This document shows positions 1 to 5,263 of a stretch of DNA of 6,898 nt, piece by piece. Numbering within the stretch: position 1 is the first letter of the stretch; every line of letters begins with the position of its first letter. The translations under genes were made by a program, and so were the position numbers. Origin of the DNA: Candidatus Micrarchaeota archaeon CG08_land_8_20_14_0_20_59_11 (GTDB taxonomy: Archaea > Micrarchaeota > Micrarchaeia > Norongarragalinales > Norongarragalinaceae); NCBI GenBank assembly GCA_002763345.1, contig PEXZ01000071.1, positions 3,415 through 10,312 of the forward strand, in the 5' to 3' direction. A model generated the notes under the pieces. The model had not been told where the DNA came from and ran no database searches. It saw only the letters and a list, made by a program, of their open reading frames with translations.

Positions 1-1
1 C

Positions 2-415
2 GCAGCCGGCGGGCGCTACGACAAGCTCGTCGGCGCCTTTGCGGGAAGGGGCGAGGACGTTCCCGCGGTTGGCATTTCATTCGGCCTGGACGTAATCGGC
101 GAGGCGCTCGCCGACGGCGCAAAAGAGAAGAAAACCGTAGTGCGCGCGTTCGTCATTCCCATTAAAACAGGCGCGGCTGCGGCAAAGGCGGCGCAGGAAC
201 TTAGGCGCATGGGCGTTCCCACTGCAATCGACCTGAACGAGCGGGGCGTTTCCCGCTGCCTCGAATACGCCGCGAAGGAGGGCATTCCGTTCTGCGTTCT
301 GGTGGGCGAGGCGGAGCTGAAGCAGAAGAGCGTGAAACTGCGCGACATGGCGACGGGAAAGGAGGAACTGCTCTCCGTCGCGGAAGCGGCTGACCGCATC
401 AAAAGCAACCTTTAA
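2..415 (+). CDS. hisS: Histidyl-tRNA synthetase, C-terminal part (5' end outside window)
   Basis: This gene charges tRNA-His with histidine in the cytoplasm. Only the last 137 residues are present and the frame is already open at base 2. The fragment begins with AAGGRYDKLV, the HisB histidine-binding signature of HisRS. It continues into the class II motif 3 region, PAVGISFGLDVI, at fragment residues 21-32. From about residue 45 comes an alpha/beta anticodon-binding domain (AFVIPIKTG, then LRRMGVPTAIDL) that runs to the TAA stop. The presence of this domain argues against the HisZ paralogue, which lacks it. One oddity is that the position normally held by the invariant motif 3 arginine (GLER or GLDR) reads valine here. 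The next gene starts 35 bp downstream on the same strand. A TATA-like TTTAAAA overlaps this stop codon, so the downstream pair may have its own promoter. Confidence 0.92.
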   Translation, partial: AAGGRYDKLVGAFAGRGEDVPAVGISFGLDVIGEALADGAKEKKTVVRAFVIPIKTGAAAAKAAQELRRMGVPTAIDLNERGVSRCLEYAAKEGIPFCVLVGEAELKQKSVKLRDMATGKEELLSVAEAADRIKSNL

Positions 416-417
416 AA
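411..417 (+). promoter_or_regulatory. TATA-like box for the 124-aa gene and csl4
   Basis: TTTAAAA overlaps the hisS stop codon. A start site about 25 bp downstream would fall near 439, just at the ribosome binding site of the next gene and about 12 bp before its ATG. The site is inferred from spacing and composition only. Read-through from hisS is equally possible. Confidence 0.4.
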
Positions 418-450
418 CGAACAATCGCTGATAAATAAGAGGTGGAACTT

Positions 451-825
451 ATGGGCGAGGACGCTACGCCGCGAGAGGCATACATCCGCGGAAGGCTCGA
501 GGGACTGAACGAACTCATCAGCATTCTCAAGGACGCGGTTACGGGCGACAAGCCTGTTGAACCGAACACGGTTGTCAAGACAATCGTGCTGCACATCTCA
601 AACGAGATGGAGGAAATCGTCGGCGAGATGAAAGAGCAGCACGGCGAATCGCACCCAGTCCTGAGGAAGGCGAAGGCGGAGAGCGACAGGATGGAAAGGG
701 AGGCGAAAGCGATAGAACCCGAACATGAGGCGGAGGATATCGCGCCGATGGTGAAGAAGAACGTCGAGAGCGCCGACGACCTGATGAAGAGCCTGATGGC
801 GATGCGCGAGGAAGAACCGAAATGA
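451..825 (+). CDS. Hypothetical acidic, all-helical protein (124 aa)
   Basis: I do not recognise this protein. It has 124 residues, no signal peptide, no membrane segment and no cysteines. It is very rich in Glu, Lys, Asp and Met, and reads as a series of amphipathic helices: about 7-30, 40-64, 69-88 and 93-122. A short ordered-looking core, VVKTIVLHISNEMEEIVGEM, lies at 41-60. The start at 451 is chosen because GAGGTGG at 439-445 sits 5 nt upstream as a strong archaeal ribosome binding site. An in-frame GTG at 442 lies inside that site and is unlikely. The TGA stop overlaps the csl4 start codon as ATGA, so the two are probably translationally coupled. That coupling suggests, without proving, a role alongside the exosome or in RNA metabolism. 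It could also be a lineage-specific helical protein with no link to Csl4. Confidence 0.75.
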   Translation: MGEDATPREAYIRGRLEGLNELISILKDAVTGDKPVEPNTVVKTIVLHISNEMEEIVGEMKEQHGESHPVLRKAKAESDRMEREAKAIEPEHEAEDIAPMVKKNVESADDLMKSLMAMREEEPK

Positions 826-1346
826 CGCTGATTCCGGGGGACCTCATCTGCGGAATAGAGGAATTCGCCCCTGCCGAAGGCACGTACGAGGAGAACGATT
901 CCATTTACGCGAGCATAGTCGGCGAAAAGAGCGAGAACGCGCAGAAGCGCATCGTGGGCGTGAACGGGCGCGGAATGCGCGGGCTCGCGATGGGCGACAT
1001 CGTCTACGGAAAGGTGATGAACGTCTACGACGCGGTTGCACTGATTCAGTTCGAGGCGGCGAATCCGCACCTCGGCGCGCATTCAACCTACTGCTACCTG
1101 CGCATATCCGAGGTGAAGCACGGCTACGCCGAGACATTCCGCGAGTACATCAGAATCGGCGACCTCGTCAAGGCGCGGGTCAAGGATGTTACGCCGCTCG
1201 GCATCCACGTCACGATTGCTGACCGCGAGTTGGGCGTCATAAAGCCCGCGTGCACGCGCTGCCGAGGCTGGATGTCGCTGAGGGGCGAAAATGCCGAGTG
1301 TCCCGTATGCGGAAACCGCGAGAGGCGCAAGGCAGCGTTGTCTTAG
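822..1346 (+). CDS. csl4: Exosome RNA-binding subunit Csl4
   Basis: Csl4 is one of the two alternative cap proteins of the archaeal exosome, the other being Rrp4. It sits on the Rrp41/Rrp42 ring and helps recruit RNA for 3'-to-5' decay or tailing. The 174-residue product has the full family architecture. An N-terminal beta domain occupies about 3-55, with a typical opening of IPGDLICGIEEFAPAEGTY. A central S1 RNA-binding domain spans about 57-135, including GDIVYGKV and GDLVKARVKDVTPLGIHVTI. A C-terminal zinc ribbon carries CTRC (C144, C147) and CPVC (C160, C163). The ATG overlaps the upstream stop as ATGA, so translation is probably coupled and no separate ribosome binding site is needed. 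The gene ends with TAG 3 bp from the end of convergent rps17e. Nothing looks truncated. Confidence 0.95.
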   Translation: MTLIPGDLICGIEEFAPAEGTYEENDSIYASIVGEKSENAQKRIVGVNGRGMRGLAMGDIVYGKVMNVYDAVALIQFEAANPHLGAHSTYCYLRISEVKHGYAETFREYIRIGDLVKARVKDVTPLGIHVTIADRELGVIKPACTRCRGWMSLRGENAECPVCGNRERRKAALS

Positions 1347-1349
1347 AAT

Positions 1350-1553
1350 TCAGTCTTCCTTCTTCTTGCTGCGCTTCACGAGGTTCGTTATCTCGCCCGC
1401 GAGCTTGTTGCGCTCGTCCTTCATGTCCGCGAGCATGCCGAGCTCCGCAAGAATCTTCTTGTTCTCATCGAACTTGTCCGAGAATTTTCCAGGAAACTTC
1501 TCAAGCAGGTCCTTGGCAACCGACCGCGTGTGCTTGCCCTTCATTCTTCCCAA
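1350..1553 (-). CDS. rps17e: Small ribosomal subunit protein S17e (eS17)
   Basis: This is a small basic protein of the archaeal and eukaryotic 30S/40S ribosomal subunit. At 67 residues it matches the usual archaeal length of about 60-65. Diagnostic stretches are the MGR(x)K start, the helix SVAKDLLEKFPGKF at 11-24 (family pattern: A..LIEKY...F), FDENKK at 28-33, and RNKLAGEITNLVK at 48-60 (family pattern: RNKIAGYITRLMK). A Lys-rich tail, KKKED, ends it. The start is taken as TTG at 1553 because GGTGA at 1564-1560 lies 6 nt upstream and the family conserves the N-terminal MG(R/N). The ATG at 1544 would lose those residues and leave the ribosome binding site 15 nt away. The gene is convergent with csl4. 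Upstream on the same strand lies a leader with two hairpins, then tRNA-Gln. Confidence 0.88.
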   Translation of the reverse strand: MGRMKGKHTRSVAKDLLEKFPGKFSDKFDENKKILAELGMLADMKDERNKLAGEITNLVKRSKKKED

Positions 1554-1585
1554 ATCAATTCACCTTCAAAAACACAAATACCGTC

Positions 1586-1636
1586 TTGTTTGACGCTTGC
1601 CGTGCAAACGTCGTCGCTGTTGTTTGACGCACGCCG
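1586..1636 (-). repeat. Direct repeat underlying the two hairpins
   Basis: TTGTTTGACGC occurs at 1586-1596 and again at 1620-1630 (plus-strand reading), exactly 34 bp apart. The match extends to 15 of 17 bases (1586-1602 versus 1620-1636). The two hairpins therefore look like diverged copies of one unit of roughly 34 bp. Confidence 0.7.
1592..1612 (-). repeat. Hairpin B of a tandem hairpin pair
   Basis: Read on the minus strand this is a 9-bp stem, GACGTTTGC with GCAAGCGTC, closed by a 3-nt loop ACG. One pair is G-U when transcribed from the minus strand, whereas the plus-strand copy would have a C-A mismatch. It is followed by AAACAA, as is hairpin A. It lies about 40 bp before the rps17e start. 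Confidence 0.7.
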
Positions 1637-1647
1637 AAGCGTGCGTC
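1626..1647 (-). repeat. Hairpin A of a tandem hairpin pair, UUCG tetraloop
   Basis: Read on the minus strand this is a perfect 9-bp stem, GACGCACGC with GCGTGCGTC, capped by TTCG. That is the very stable C(UUCG)G tetraloop in RNA. It begins 14 nt past the tRNA-Gln 3' end and is followed by AAACAA. It could be part of the rps17e leader, a processing or termination signal after the tRNA, or a small structured RNA. Confidence 0.75.
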
Positions 1648-1661
1648 GTGCAGGACGCGAA

Positions 1662-1734
1662 TAGCCCCGGGCAGATTCGAACTGCCGTATAAGGCTTCAA
1701 AGGCCTTCGTCCTTGACCGCTAGACGACGGGGCT
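1662..1734 (-). tRNA. tRNA-Gln (anticodon TTG)
   Basis: On the minus strand this 73-nt gene folds as a complete cloverleaf. The acceptor stem is AGCCCCG with CGGGGCT, followed by discriminator A. The D stem is GTCT with GGAC. The anticodon stem is AAGGC with GCCTT, around loop CTTTGAA, giving anticodon TTG (Gln, reads CAA and CAG by wobble). The T arm is GGCAG-TTCGAAT-CTGCC. There is no intron and no encoded CCA, so CCA must be added after transcription. The A1-U72 pair fits archaeal tRNA-Gln, which in archaea is normally made by amidation of Glu-tRNA-Gln. Downstream on the same strand come the hairpin pair and rps17e. Confidence 0.95.
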
Positions 1735-1760
1735 TTGTTCGAATGCTCAGCTCCGCGGGC

Positions 1761-1769
1761 TTTACAAAT
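1761..1769 (-). promoter_or_regulatory. TATA-like box for tRNA-Gln
   Basis: On the minus strand ATTTGTAAA lies centred about 31 bp before the mature 5' end of tRNA-Gln. That is the expected place for an archaeal TATA box with a few nucleotides of 5' leader. The match to consensus is moderate. A more distant AT-rich stretch at 1798-1807 is an alternative. Confidence 0.45.
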
Positions 1770-1833
1770 GGTACTGAGAAAGGTATTCCGCTGGCGGTAT
1801 TAATAACGTTGTCGTTGGAGGCGGCGGAAAGGA

Positions 1834-1841
1834 TTTTAAAT
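1834..1841 (+). promoter_or_regulatory. TATA box for the pyrB-pyrI-MGMT operon
   Basis: TTTTAAAT is preceded by purine-rich GGAAAGGA, which resembles a BRE element bound by TFB. Transcription about 25 bp downstream would begin near 1862, giving a leader of about 14 nt that carries the pyrB ribosome binding site. This also shows that the in-frame ATG at 1840 lies inside the promoter and is not the start. Confidence 0.6.
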
Positions 1842-1875
1842 GCGCTTTGCTTCTTTGGGAAGGGTGGTGGGGCGT

Positions 1876-2787
1876 ATGTGGAAGGGACGCGACGTCATAA
1901 CGACGCGGGAGTTCACACGGAAGGACATCGAGGATGTCCTGCGGCTCTCCGAAAGGATGGAGAAGATATCGCGGGGGAAGAAGCACCTGCCGTTGCTCAA
2001 AGGCAAGGTTCTCGCGACGCTGTTCTTCGAACCCTCCACGCGCACGATGTTCTCGTTCCAGACCGCGATGCTCCGCCTCGGCGGCGCGGTAATCGGAACC
2101 GCCGAGCCGAAGAGCACGAGCGCGGCGAAGGGGGAAACGCTCTGGGACATGATGAAGCTCGTGCACGAGTGCTCCGACGCCATCGTGATGCGCCATCCGA
2201 ACGAGGGCTCGGCGCGCCGCGCAGCTGAATCCAGCGACGTCCCGTTCATCAACGCGGGGGACGGCAGCAACCAGCACCCAACGCAGGCGCTCCTGGACCT
2301 GTACACAATCAAGCAGCAGAAGAAGCGCATCGACGGCCTGAACGTGCTCCTGCTCGGCGACTTGAAATACGGACGCACGGTCCACTCGCTCGCCTACGCG
2401 CTGTCGCAGTTCGAGGACGTGACGATAACGCTGCATTCTCCCGCGCAACTGCGCTTCCCCGCGTGGATGTACGCGGAACTGAAGGAATCCGTGAAGATAC
2501 GCGAGATTCCGTCGCTCGACCTTAGCAATGCAGACGTCGTCTATGCTACGCGCATCCAGAAGGAACGCTTCGCGGACCCGACGGAATACGCGCAGAGCGC
2601 CTACGTCCTTGACGCCGAAAAGGTCGCGACGATGAAAGAGGACGCGATAATAATGCACCCGCTTCCGCGCGTCGACGAGATTGCCGTCGAGGTGGATGCG
2701 GACAAGCGCGCTAAATACTTCAGGCAGGAGGCGAACGGCATCGCCGTAAGAATGGCGCTGCTCTCGCTAGTCATGACGGGGAGATGA
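1876..2787 (+). CDS. pyrB: Aspartate carbamoyltransferase, catalytic subunit
   Basis: PyrB condenses carbamoyl phosphate with aspartate to N-carbamoyl-aspartate, the committed step of pyrimidine synthesis. The 303-residue product has the usual length of about 300-310. The carbamoyl phosphate site FFEPSTRT is at 50-57, and STSAAKGET with K85 is at 80-88. R106 is in MRHPNE, and H134 and Q137 are in QHPTQ. R167 is in KYGRTVHS, ATRIQKER is at 224-231 and HPLPR at 261-265. The active-site set therefore looks complete. The start at 1876 gives the family-like opening MWKGRDVIT and is served by GGTGGGG at 1866-1872, 3 nt away. The ATG at 1840 is rejected because it lies in the TATA box. The stop overlaps the first possible pyrI ATG as ATGA, fitting co-expression of the two subunits. 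Confidence 0.97.
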   Translation: MWKGRDVITTREFTRKDIEDVLRLSERMEKISRGKKHLPLLKGKVLATLFFEPSTRTMFSFQTAMLRLGGAVIGTAEPKSTSAAKGETLWDMMKLVHECSDAIVMRHPNEGSARRAAESSDVPFINAGDGSNQHPTQALLDLYTIKQQKKRIDGLNVLLLGDLKYGRTVHSLAYALSQFEDVTITLHSPAQLRFPAWMYAELKESVKIREIPSLDLSNADVVYATRIQKERFADPTEYAQSAYVLDAEKVATMKEDAIIMHPLPRVDEIAVEVDADKRAKYFRQEANGIAVRMALLSLVMTGR

Positions 2788-2792
2788 TGTCA

Positions 2793-3257
2793 ATGGCTGC
2801 TAAGAAAAAAGAAGAGGGCGAGATGCGCGTAAAGAAAATCGAGAACGGAGTTGTCATAGACCACGTGAACGCGAGCAAGGCGCCCGCCGTGCTCAAGCTG
2901 CTCGGAATCGACTCCACGTTCCCCGGAACCGTAAGCATCCTCATGAACATCCCGAGCGCGAAGTTCGGGCTCAAGGACATCATCAAGATTGAAGGGAAAA
3001 GCATGGCGGAGAACGAGATAAACAGGATAGCGCTCGTGTCGCCGCACGCCACCGTGAACATCGTCAAGGACTACAAGGTCGTCAAGAAGCACGCGGTGAA
3101 ACTCCCGGAAAAGCTCGAGGGCGTCATCCGCTGCCCGAACGCAATCTGCATCTCCAACCGCGAGGGCGTTCCGCGCCTGCGCGTAGAGCAGCAGTCGCCG
3201 CTGAAGGTGCGCTGCGAATATTGCGAGCGCGTGTTCACGGAAGAGCAACTCGCCTGA
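2793..3257 (+). CDS. pyrI: Aspartate carbamoyltransferase, regulatory subunit
   Basis: PyrI binds nucleotide effectors and assembles with PyrB trimers into allosterically controlled ATCase. Numbering from 2793, the 154-residue protein has an N-terminal effector-binding domain. This contains VKKIENGVVIDHV at 13-25, GTVSILMNIPSAKFGLKDIIKIE at 45-67 and PHATVNIVKDYKV at 84-96. The C-terminal zinc domain has four cysteines in the family arrangement: C114 and C119 in CPNAIC, C141 and C144 in CEYC. Start choice is open. In-frame ATGs occur at 2784 (4-bp overlap with pyrB), 2787, 2793 and 2823. The ATG at 2793 is preferred because GGAG at 2780-2783 then has a 9-nt spacer, whereas it abuts the ATG at 2784. 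The residues before MRVKKI are a Lys/Glu-rich extension. The next gene starts 1 bp after the stop. Confidence 0.95.
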   Translation: MAAKKKEEGEMRVKKIENGVVIDHVNASKAPAVLKLLGIDSTFPGTVSILMNIPSAKFGLKDIIKIEGKSMAENEINRIALVSPHATVNIVKDYKVVKKHAVKLPEKLEGVIRCPNAICISNREGVPRLRVEQQSPLKVRCEYCERVFTEEQLA

Positions 3258-3258
3258 A

Positions 3259-3555
3259 ATGGATTTCAAGCAGCGCGTTTTTGAGGCATGCAAACGCATC
3301 CCAAAGGGACGCGTCGCCACTTATTCCGCGATAGCGAGAGCAATCGGCAACCCCAAAGCAGCTCGCGCCGTAGGCAACGCCCTCGACAAGAACCGCTCCT
3401 CGCTCGTGCCGTGCCACCGCGTTATCCGTTCCGACGGAAGGGCGGGTGGTTTTGCGCACGGCACGAAGGAGAAAATTCGGCTGCTGAGAAAGGAGGGCGT
3501 GAAGATAAGGAACGGCAAAGTGCAGGGGAAGAGATTTGAACTCTTGAACCCCTAA
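3259..3555 (+). CDS. ogt: MGMT-family DNA alkyltransferase (single domain)
   Basis: This family repairs O6-alkylguanine in DNA by moving the alkyl group irreversibly onto a cysteine of the protein. The 98-residue product consists only of the DNA-binding/catalytic domain and lacks the N-terminal domain of Ada or human MGMT. The helix-turn-helix region runs from RIPKGRVATYSAIARAI (with the conserved Tyr22) to ARAVGNAL, which holds the arginine finger at R36. The active site VPCHRVI has C52, so this is the cysteine-bearing type and not an alkyltransferase-like (ATL) protein, where tryptophan replaces it. GGFAHGTKEKIRLLRKEG completes the core. The ATG lies 1 bp after pyrI, so expression is probably coupled, although a link to pyrimidine synthesis is not obvious. 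The last 11 codons and the stop (3521-3555) lie opposite the 3' part of tRNA-Leu. Confidence 0.9.
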   Translation: MDFKQRVFEACKRIPKGRVATYSAIARAIGNPKAARAVGNALDKNRSSLVPCHRVIRSDGRAGGFAHGTKEKIRLLRKEGVKIRNGKVQGKRFELLNP

Positions 3556-3604
3556 GGGATAGGATTCTAAGTCCTACGCGTTTTCCAGGCTCCGCCACCC
3601 CTGC
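3521..3604 (-). tRNA. tRNA-Leu (anticodon TAG)
   Basis: On the minus strand this 84-nt gene folds as a class II tRNA. The acceptor stem is GCAGGGG with CCCCTGC plus discriminator A. A 3-bp D stem GCG/CGC encloses a loop with the conserved GG. The anticodon stem is TAGGA with TCCTA around loop CTTAGAA, so the anticodon is TAG (Leu, CUA and CUG by wobble). A long variable arm (CCC-TTA-GGG) follows, as expected for leucine tRNAs. The T arm is AAGAG-TTCAAAT-CTCTT. No CCA is encoded and there is no intron. A TATAAAA box lies upstream at the expected distance. The variable arm, T arm and 3' acceptor strand overlap the end of the convergent MGMT gene. Confidence 0.95.
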
Positions 3605-3629
3605 GCAGGATAACTTTCCGTTTGCCGCG

Positions 3630-3636
3630 TTTTATA
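3630..3636 (-). promoter_or_regulatory. TATA box for tRNA-Leu
   Basis: TATAAAA on the minus strand is centred about 29 bp before the mature 5' end at 3604, the expected archaeal spacing with a short 5' leader. It is the best TATA match in the window and lies between the peptidase stop codon and the tRNA. Confidence 0.75.
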
Positions 3637-3649
3637 GGTTGCGAATCCT

Positions 3650-5215
3650 TTACTTTCCGAGAAGTTTCTTCACGACGCGGTAGCCGGCGTAAACCAGCGC
3701 CGCCAGCACAGCCAGCGGCAGGAACAGCATGAAGAGCAGCAGCACGACTACGGCGAGGATTTCACCGCTGGTCGGCACGTATTCGGCTTTTTCGTGCGTT
3801 ACCGAAAGGTTCAGGTCCGCGGAATACGTCGGGATGGTCCGCTTGTACGAGGAGACGATCATCGCATTCTGGATTCTCGAAACCTCCTCGTAATCGATGG
3901 AGAGATTGCCCACCACCTTCCTGAACGCCCCCCTTCCCTCCGAAAGCATGATGCGGCGGTAGGGATAGAGGAGGTCGTCATTCGCGATGCTGCTGTTGGC
4001 TGCCGAGCGCATCGCGTTCAGGACGAGCGCGGAATCCGCCGACGCGGTTGATGCGTTGCCGGCTGGACCGGTGCGCGCGAGTTGCGCCAGCATTGCCGCG
4101 ACTGCGCCGTCGCCGAACCTTCTCGCGAAGCTGGCGATGATGAAGTGCGAGTAGGAATACCCGAAGTCAGCCAGTTCATTGGGCGGCGCGCGGGCGTCCC
4201 ATTCCGGCGTCCACGCCCCGCCTTTCAGGTAGAATTCCTCCAAGGGCTTCAGCTGGATGCGCCTTGCCGGAATTAGGTAGGGGAACGTCGTGCCGTTTGA
4301 AGTTTGCATCTTGACGGCGTAGGCTGATGACGGCGCTATCCCCGCCTCCGCGTCGTAAACGCGGTAACCGACGAACTCGGAAACGCCCTCCTTGAACCAG
4401 GACGAGTTCTGAGCAGGAAGCGCCGACATGAACCCGTGGGTGGTCTCGTGGATTATCGTCTCGGTTGCCTGTGGCATATCGTTGAACGATGAATTCAGGA
4501 AGGAGCGCTTGACGCGGATGAGGCACGCGCCCGAATAGTCGCCGGCAAACGACGCGAGGACGCCGTCCGGAACCGCCAGGAGCAGGAAGCGTCCGCAGGC
4601 CGGCGTTATGCCGGTGAGGTTGCCGACAACGTAAAAATTCCGTTCCACCCTCTCGAGAAAAGCGGAATAGTCGTCGCCTTCGGGCGCGAAAACCAAGTAG
4701 TGCGCGTACTCGCGGGAGACGTAGCCGCGGCTGTCGTCCGCCACGTAGTTGACGCGCAGGTACATGCCGCCCCCGGCGCTCCTCGCGACGTAATTCTCCG
4801 CCAGCGGATCCGAAGCGAAGAGCGAGGAATTCTCGAAATGAAGCCGGACCTCAGTTGGCTGTCCCTCAAAGCCGCTCAGGCTGAAACCCGTAAGGCAGAC
4901 CGGACCGACGCAATCCGAGGCGTTTTCATAAGCGAGCCGCACCCTGATGCGCTGCCCAGCCGTGTCGCTCCCGGAGAGGAAGAAGACGCGGCCGCCTTCC
5001 ATGCGGTATTGGAGCGGCCCCTCCGAATCGTAAACGCCTTCGACGCGCATGTTGTCCGCCACCCACCATCCGTACTCGTCGAACGGGTACTCCAGGAAAA
5101 TGTCGGCGTCCGCCTCGGCGGAGCTGTTGCCGTGGAAATATACGTCGTAGGAAACGCTCGGCGCGGCGCAGGCGAGGGAGGATGCAAACAGGAGCAGGAG
5201 GAGCACGCGGCGCAT
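3650..5215 (-). CDS. Secreted, C-terminally membrane-anchored HExxH metallopeptidase
   Basis: This 521-residue protein is probably a cell-surface zinc peptidase of the gluzincin type. Residues 1-18 form a Sec signal peptide (RR, a run of leucines, then SSLACAA). A beta-rich region of about 20-180 precedes the catalytic part. There HETTH at 256-260 supplies two zinc-binding histidines and the catalytic Glu257. WFKEGVSEF at 273-281 resembles the WLNEGFAE motif, where Glu276 would be the third ligand, though with a shorter spacing (15 residues) than in M1 peptidases. A helical segment follows. A membrane helix at about 485-511 and a basic tail (YRVVKKLLGK) leave the bulk of the protein outside. 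Eleven N-x-S/T sequons stud the ectodomain, and four of its cysteines (102, 107, 207, 231) could form disulfides. There is no ribosome binding site. A TATA-like box about 26 bp upstream suggests a leaderless mRNA. The substrate is unknown. Confidence 0.83.
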   Translation of the reverse strand: MRRVLLLLLFASSLACAAPSVSYDVYFHGNSSAEADADIFLEYPFDEYGWWVADNMRVEGVYDSEGPLQYRMEGGRVFFLSGSDTAGQRIRVRLAYENASDCVGPVCLTGFSLSGFEGQPTEVRLHFENSSLFASDPLAENYVARSAGGGMYLRVNYVADDSRGYVSREYAHYLVFAPEGDDYSAFLERVERNFYVVGNLTGITPACGRFLLLAVPDGVLASFAGDYSGACLIRVKRSFLNSSFNDMPQATETIIHETTHGFMSALPAQNSSWFKEGVSEFVGYRVYDAEAGIAPSSAYAVKMQTSNGTTFPYLIPARRIQLKPLEEFYLKGGAWTPEWDARAPPNELADFGYSYSHFIIASFARRFGDGAVAAMLAQLARTGPAGNASTASADSALVLNAMRSAANSSIANDDLLYPYRRIMLSEGRGAFRKVVGNLSIDYEEVSRIQNAMIVSSYKRTIPTYSADLNLSVTHEKAEYVPTSGEILAVVVLLLFMLFLPLAVLAALVYAGYRVVKKLLGK

Positions 5216-5237
5216 GAAGATGAAACTGAAGCCGCGC

Positions 5238-5245
5238 TTTTTAAT
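5238..5245 (-). promoter_or_regulatory. TATA-like box for the peptidase gene (leaderless)
   Basis: ATTAAAAA on the minus strand is centred about 26 bp before the ATG at 5215. No Shine-Dalgarno sequence lies in the 5 to 12 nt before the start, so transcription probably begins at or next to the start codon. Confidence 0.55.
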
Positions 5246-5263
5246 GCAGTGAGAAGATCGCCG

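Noticed and set aside
442..450. GTG start at 442 for the 124-aa protein, adding three residues
   Set aside because: The GTG lies inside the ribosome binding site GAGGTGG that serves the ATG at 451.
399..1082. Long minus-strand open frame opposite the 124-aa gene and csl4
   Set aside because: It has low-complexity Ser/Phe-rich composition and overlaps two well-supported genes on the plus strand.
1250..1627. Plus-strand frames running from csl4 through rps17e
   Set aside because: They are antisense to rps17e, which has clear family sequence. The translations are Ser-, Arg- and Cys-rich shadows.
1662..1734. tRNA-Glu as the identity of the first tRNA
   Set aside because: The seven-base anticodon loop is CTTTGAA, placing TTG at positions 34-36. 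Glutamate would need TTC or CTC.
1840..1875. ATG at 1840 as the start of pyrB, adding 12 residues
   Set aside because: It falls within the TATA box, upstream of the expected transcript start, and the extension does not resemble the PyrB N-terminus.
1762..2658. Long open frame on the minus strand opposite pyrB
   Set aside because: It is an Arg-, Glu- and Val-rich frame produced by high-GC codon bias of the true gene on the other strand. It has no recognisable motif.
3259..3555. Alkyltransferase-like (ATL) protein
   Set aside because: The active site reads PCHRV with cysteine; ATL proteins carry tryptophan there.
5164..5215. Lipoprotein signal peptide in the peptidase, with Cys16 as the lipidated residue
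   Set aside because: The residues before Cys16 are SLA, with serine where the lipobox needs leucine or a similar residue. A simple Sec signal plus a C-terminal membrane anchor explains the sequence better.
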